Shown here in pieces: positions 47,026 to 48,899 of a stretch of 48,899 bases of DNA; within the stretch, counting starts at the first letter, position 1; every line of letters starts with the position of its first letter. A model generated the notes under the pieces. The model had not been told where the DNA came from. It did no database searches and was given only the letters and a program-made list of their open reading frames with translations. Location of the stretch: positions 1-48,899 of the forward strand of contig JACXUY010000008.1 of NCBI GenBank assembly GCA_014763665.1, read 5' to 3'. This DNA comes from Gammaproteobacteria bacterium (GTDB taxonomy: Bacteria > Pseudomonadota > Gammaproteobacteria > Thiomicrospirales > Thiomicrospiraceae). Made by a program: the position numbers and the translations under genes.

Positions 47026-47642
47026 GCTAAATGCTCCTCAATTGCCTTGAGTGCATCACGCGTAACAATAATTTTACCGTAACCAATCAGGCTAACAGGG
47101 TCAATGCTATCGACATCACACACACCACCTGCATACACGTTACGTGAAGCTAAGTATAGGTTTTCGTCTAGCATTTCGGTAACGATCAACGCATCAGAAA
47201 CACCCAATGACTTCATTTTAGCGACAAATTCTTTAGTTTTAGGCGTTTCTAAAGTGAAGTTATCCACCACCATTAAACGATCTTGACGATTCAATTCAGC
47301 CAAAATGCTACGCATTGCTGCGCGGTACATTTTCTTATTGACCTTTTGATCGAAATTACGTGGAGAAGCAGCAAACGCACGACCACCACCAACCCAAACT
47401 GGGCTTACGGATGAACCAGCACGAGCACGACCTGTACCTTTTTGGTTAAAAGGTTTAGTTTTACCGCCAACTACTTCTGCACGAGTTTTTTGAGCTTTGG
47501 TACCAGTACGTGAACGCGCCATAAAAGCAACAACCACTTGGTGAACCAACGCTTCATTGAAATCAGCACCAAAAATGGTGTCGTTAGCAGTTACAGAGCC
47601 AGTGTTAGCACCTGTATTGCCATCAAAAAGTTTGATATCCAT
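47022..47642 (-). CDS. rplD: 50S ribosomal protein L4
   Basis: The 206 residues contain [37 protein letters not shown] and AVALPDS-like [18 protein letters not shown]. In E. coli L4 represses the S10 operon through a long leader, which seems to be lacking here. Confidence 0.97.
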   Translation of the reverse strand: MDIKLFDGNTGANTGSVTANDTIFGADFNEALVHQVVVAFMARSRTGTKAQKTRAEVVGGKTKPFNQKGTGRARAGSSVSPVWVGGGRAFAASPRNFDQKVNKKMYRAAMRSILAELNRQDRLMVVDNFTLETPKTKEFVAKMKSLGVSDALIVTEMLDENLYLASRNVYAGGVCDVDSIDPVSLIGYGKIIVTRDALKAIEEHLA

Positions 47643-47654
47643 CTCGTACTTTCC

Positions 47655-48293
47655 TTAGCCTTTAACCGCTGGCGATACGATGACATCTGAACCTGTCGCA
47701 CCAGGAACAGCGCCCTGAACTAAGATTAGACCTGTATCAGCATCCACACGAACGATCTTCAAGTTTTGAGTAGTGACCTGTACGCTACCCATATGACCTG
47801 GCATCTTTTTACCCTTAAATACGCGACCTGGAGTTTGGTTTTGACCAGTTGAACCCAAAACGCGGTGAGAGCGCGAGTTACCATGCGTCATATCTTGTGT
47901 ACGGAAATTATGACGTTTCACAGTACCGGCAAAACCTTTACCTTTTGAAATACCTGTTACGTCAACCATTTGACCGTCGCTAAAGAGAGTCGCTTGGAAT
48001 TCTTTGGCATCAGCATGTGTCGCTAGTTCTTCTGCAGAAAGTTTGAACTCCCACAGACCACGACCTGCTTCGACGCCATGCTTGATGAAATGACCTGCTT
48101 CAGGCTTGTTAATACGATTTGCTTTGACAGCACCTGTCGTAACCTGAACAGCAACATATCCATCGGTTTCTTCAGACATGAAGCGCACGACGCGATTAGG
48201 CTCAACTTCGATAACGGTTACCGCAGTTGATGCACCAGATGCATCGAAAACGCGCGTCATGCCCAGCTTTTTACCTACTAGACCAAGGCACAT
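47655..48293 (-). CDS. rplC: 50S ribosomal protein L3
   Basis: The 212 residues start [20 protein letters not shown] and contain [28 protein letters not shown] and [23 protein letters not shown]. The gap to rpsJ (59 bp) holds a repeated CAATTGATG and a short TGTCAT/ATGACA inverted pair. Confidence 0.98.
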   Translation of the reverse strand: MCLGLVGKKLGMTRVFDASGASTAVTVIEVEPNRVVRFMSEETDGYVAVQVTTGAVKANRINKPEAGHFIKHGVEAGRGLWEFKLSAEELATHADAKEFQATLFSDGQMVDVTGISKGKGFAGTVKRHNFRTQDMTHGNSRSHRVLGSTGQNQTPGRVFKGKKMPGHMGSVQVTTQNLKIVRVDADTGLILVQGAVPGATGSDVIVSPAVKG

Positions 48294-48352
48294 TGTTTAA
48301 ACCTCATTGTTATTACAGTTGTCATTACAATTGATGACAGCCAATTGATGGA

Positions 48353-48664
48353 TTAGCGCAGCTCGATCTGCACATCCACACCCGCCGCCAAATCCAGTTT
48401 CATCAAGGAATCCACAGTTTTTTCGGTCGGTTCTACAATTTCCAACATGCGTTTATGCGTACGCAATTCATACTGATCGCGTGCATCTTTATTCACATGA
48501 GGGGAAATGAGTACGGTAAAACGTTCTTTTTTGCTTGGCATCGGGATTGGACCACGAACCTGAGCACCTGAACGCTTAGCAGTGTCGCTGATTTCGCGCG
48601 CCGCTTGATCAATTAAACGATGATCAAAGGCTTTTAGGCGAATACGAATGCTTTGAGTTGCCAT
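48353..48664 (-). CDS. rpsJ: 30S ribosomal protein S10 (NusE)
   Basis: The 103 residues start [25 protein letters not shown] and end [16 protein letters not shown], equal in length to E. coli S10. I chose the ATG at 48664, with TTGGAGA upstream; the open frame extends 19 codons into the leader. It is the first gene of the S10 operon. Confidence 0.98.
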   Translation of the reverse strand: MATQSIRIRLKAFDHRLIDQAAREISDTAKRSGAQVRGPIPMPSKKERFTVLISPHVNKDARDQYELRTHKRMLEIVEPTEKTVDSLMKLDLAAGVDVQIELR

Positions 48665-48719
48665 TAAAATTCTCCAAAGAACAAGAAATACGACACTATA
48701 TAGCATCGCGGAATTTAGC

Positions 48720-48748
48720 ATTATAGGCGAAACTTACCCATAATGCAA
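48720..48748 (-). promoter_or_regulatory. S10 operon promoter
   Basis: On the minus strand TTGCAT (plus 48743-48748), 17 bp, and a perfect TATAAT (plus 48720-48725). The leader would be about 50 nt. Confidence 0.65.
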
Positions 48749-48775
48749 ATAGTTTAAACAAAAAATCTACAATAG

Positions 48776-48804
48776 AAAAAGCCCGTCATTTCTGACGGGC
48801 TTTC
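48776..48804 (-). terminator. Terminator of tuf
   Basis: AAAGCCCGTCA at 48778-48788 pairs perfectly with TGACGGGCTTT at 48793-48803 around TTTC. On the minus strand it is followed by a T-rich tract, separating tuf from the S10 operon. Confidence 0.9.
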
Positions 48805-48829
48805 TTGGGTTGCCGGTTAGGGCTGCGGA

Positions 48830-48899
48830 TTAGGCTAATACTTTAGAAACAACACCCGCACCTACCGTACGACCACCTTCACGAATCGCAAAGCGTAAG
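48830..48899 (-). CDS. tuf: Elongation factor Tu, C-terminal fragment
   Basis: The visible 22 codons read LRFAIREGGRTVGAGVVSKVLA and stop at TAA (plus 48830-48832). This is the C-terminal end of EF-Tu. The gene continues beyond the window edge. tuf before rpsJ is the usual order. Confidence 0.96.
   Translation of the reverse strand, partial: LRFAIREGGRTVGAGVVSKVLA

Overview
The window looks like a chromosomal segment of a sulfur-oxidising gammaproteobacterium. The S10-spc-alpha ribosomal clusters have the proteobacterial order, spc and alpha promoters sit where E. coli has them (or close), and glnD, ppsA, htpX, groES-groEL and tcdA are of gammaproteobacterial type. Sulfur lithotrophy is indicated by a flavocytochrome c sulfide dehydrogenase (fccAB) and a sulfane dehydrogenase (soxCD). 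The content would fit Thiomicrospira-like Thiotrichales, but I cannot fix a genus from sequence alone. I see no tRNA, rRNA, CRISPR array, transposase or phage gene. No gene-free stretch exceeds 300 bp; the longest are about 2750-2987, 27306-27555 and 31833-32070, and their contents are described as separate entries.

Layout. 1-2749: end of map, then glnD. 2893-3611: an orphan lipoprotein gene behind a textbook-like Pho box array and closed by a strong terminator. 3637-9162: htpG, ppsA and htpX, two of them chaperone/protease stress genes. 9259-13700: a CbiM-like membrane protein, an RDD protein, serB, an AsmA-like protein, bolA and a DUF302 protein. 13736-14062: a 2Fe-2S ferredoxin with a near-consensus promoter.

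14120-19150 (minus strand) is the most interesting part. It is a tight five-gene operon encoding a bd-oxidase-like subunit I fused to a cytochrome c domain, a second polytopic membrane subunit, a monohaem cytochrome (FccA), the sulfide dehydrogenase flavoprotein (FccB) and a dihaem cytochrome c4. Read together, it looks like a self-contained chain from sulfide to oxygen that bypasses quinone. Two 17-bp perfect palindromes lie just upstream.

19299-27305 (minus strand): an ABC exporter, groES-groEL behind a combined sigma70/sigma32 promoter, gmhB-plsC, nnr (NAD(P)HX repair) and midA. 27556-33777 (plus strand): soxCD followed by molybdenum cofactor genes moaA-moaD-moaE and moeA-moaC. SoxC is a molybdoenzyme, so these neighbours make its cofactor. 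The moeA leader is long, structured and contains a G-quadruplex-type tract. 33789-35238: tcdA and tatD.

35261-48899 (minus strand): rpsJ to rplQ, 28 genes of the ribosomal/secY/rpoA clusters, with recognisable S10, spc and alpha promoters and terminators at both ends. rpmJ (L36) is missing from its usual place between secY and rpsM. The window ends inside a tuf gene.
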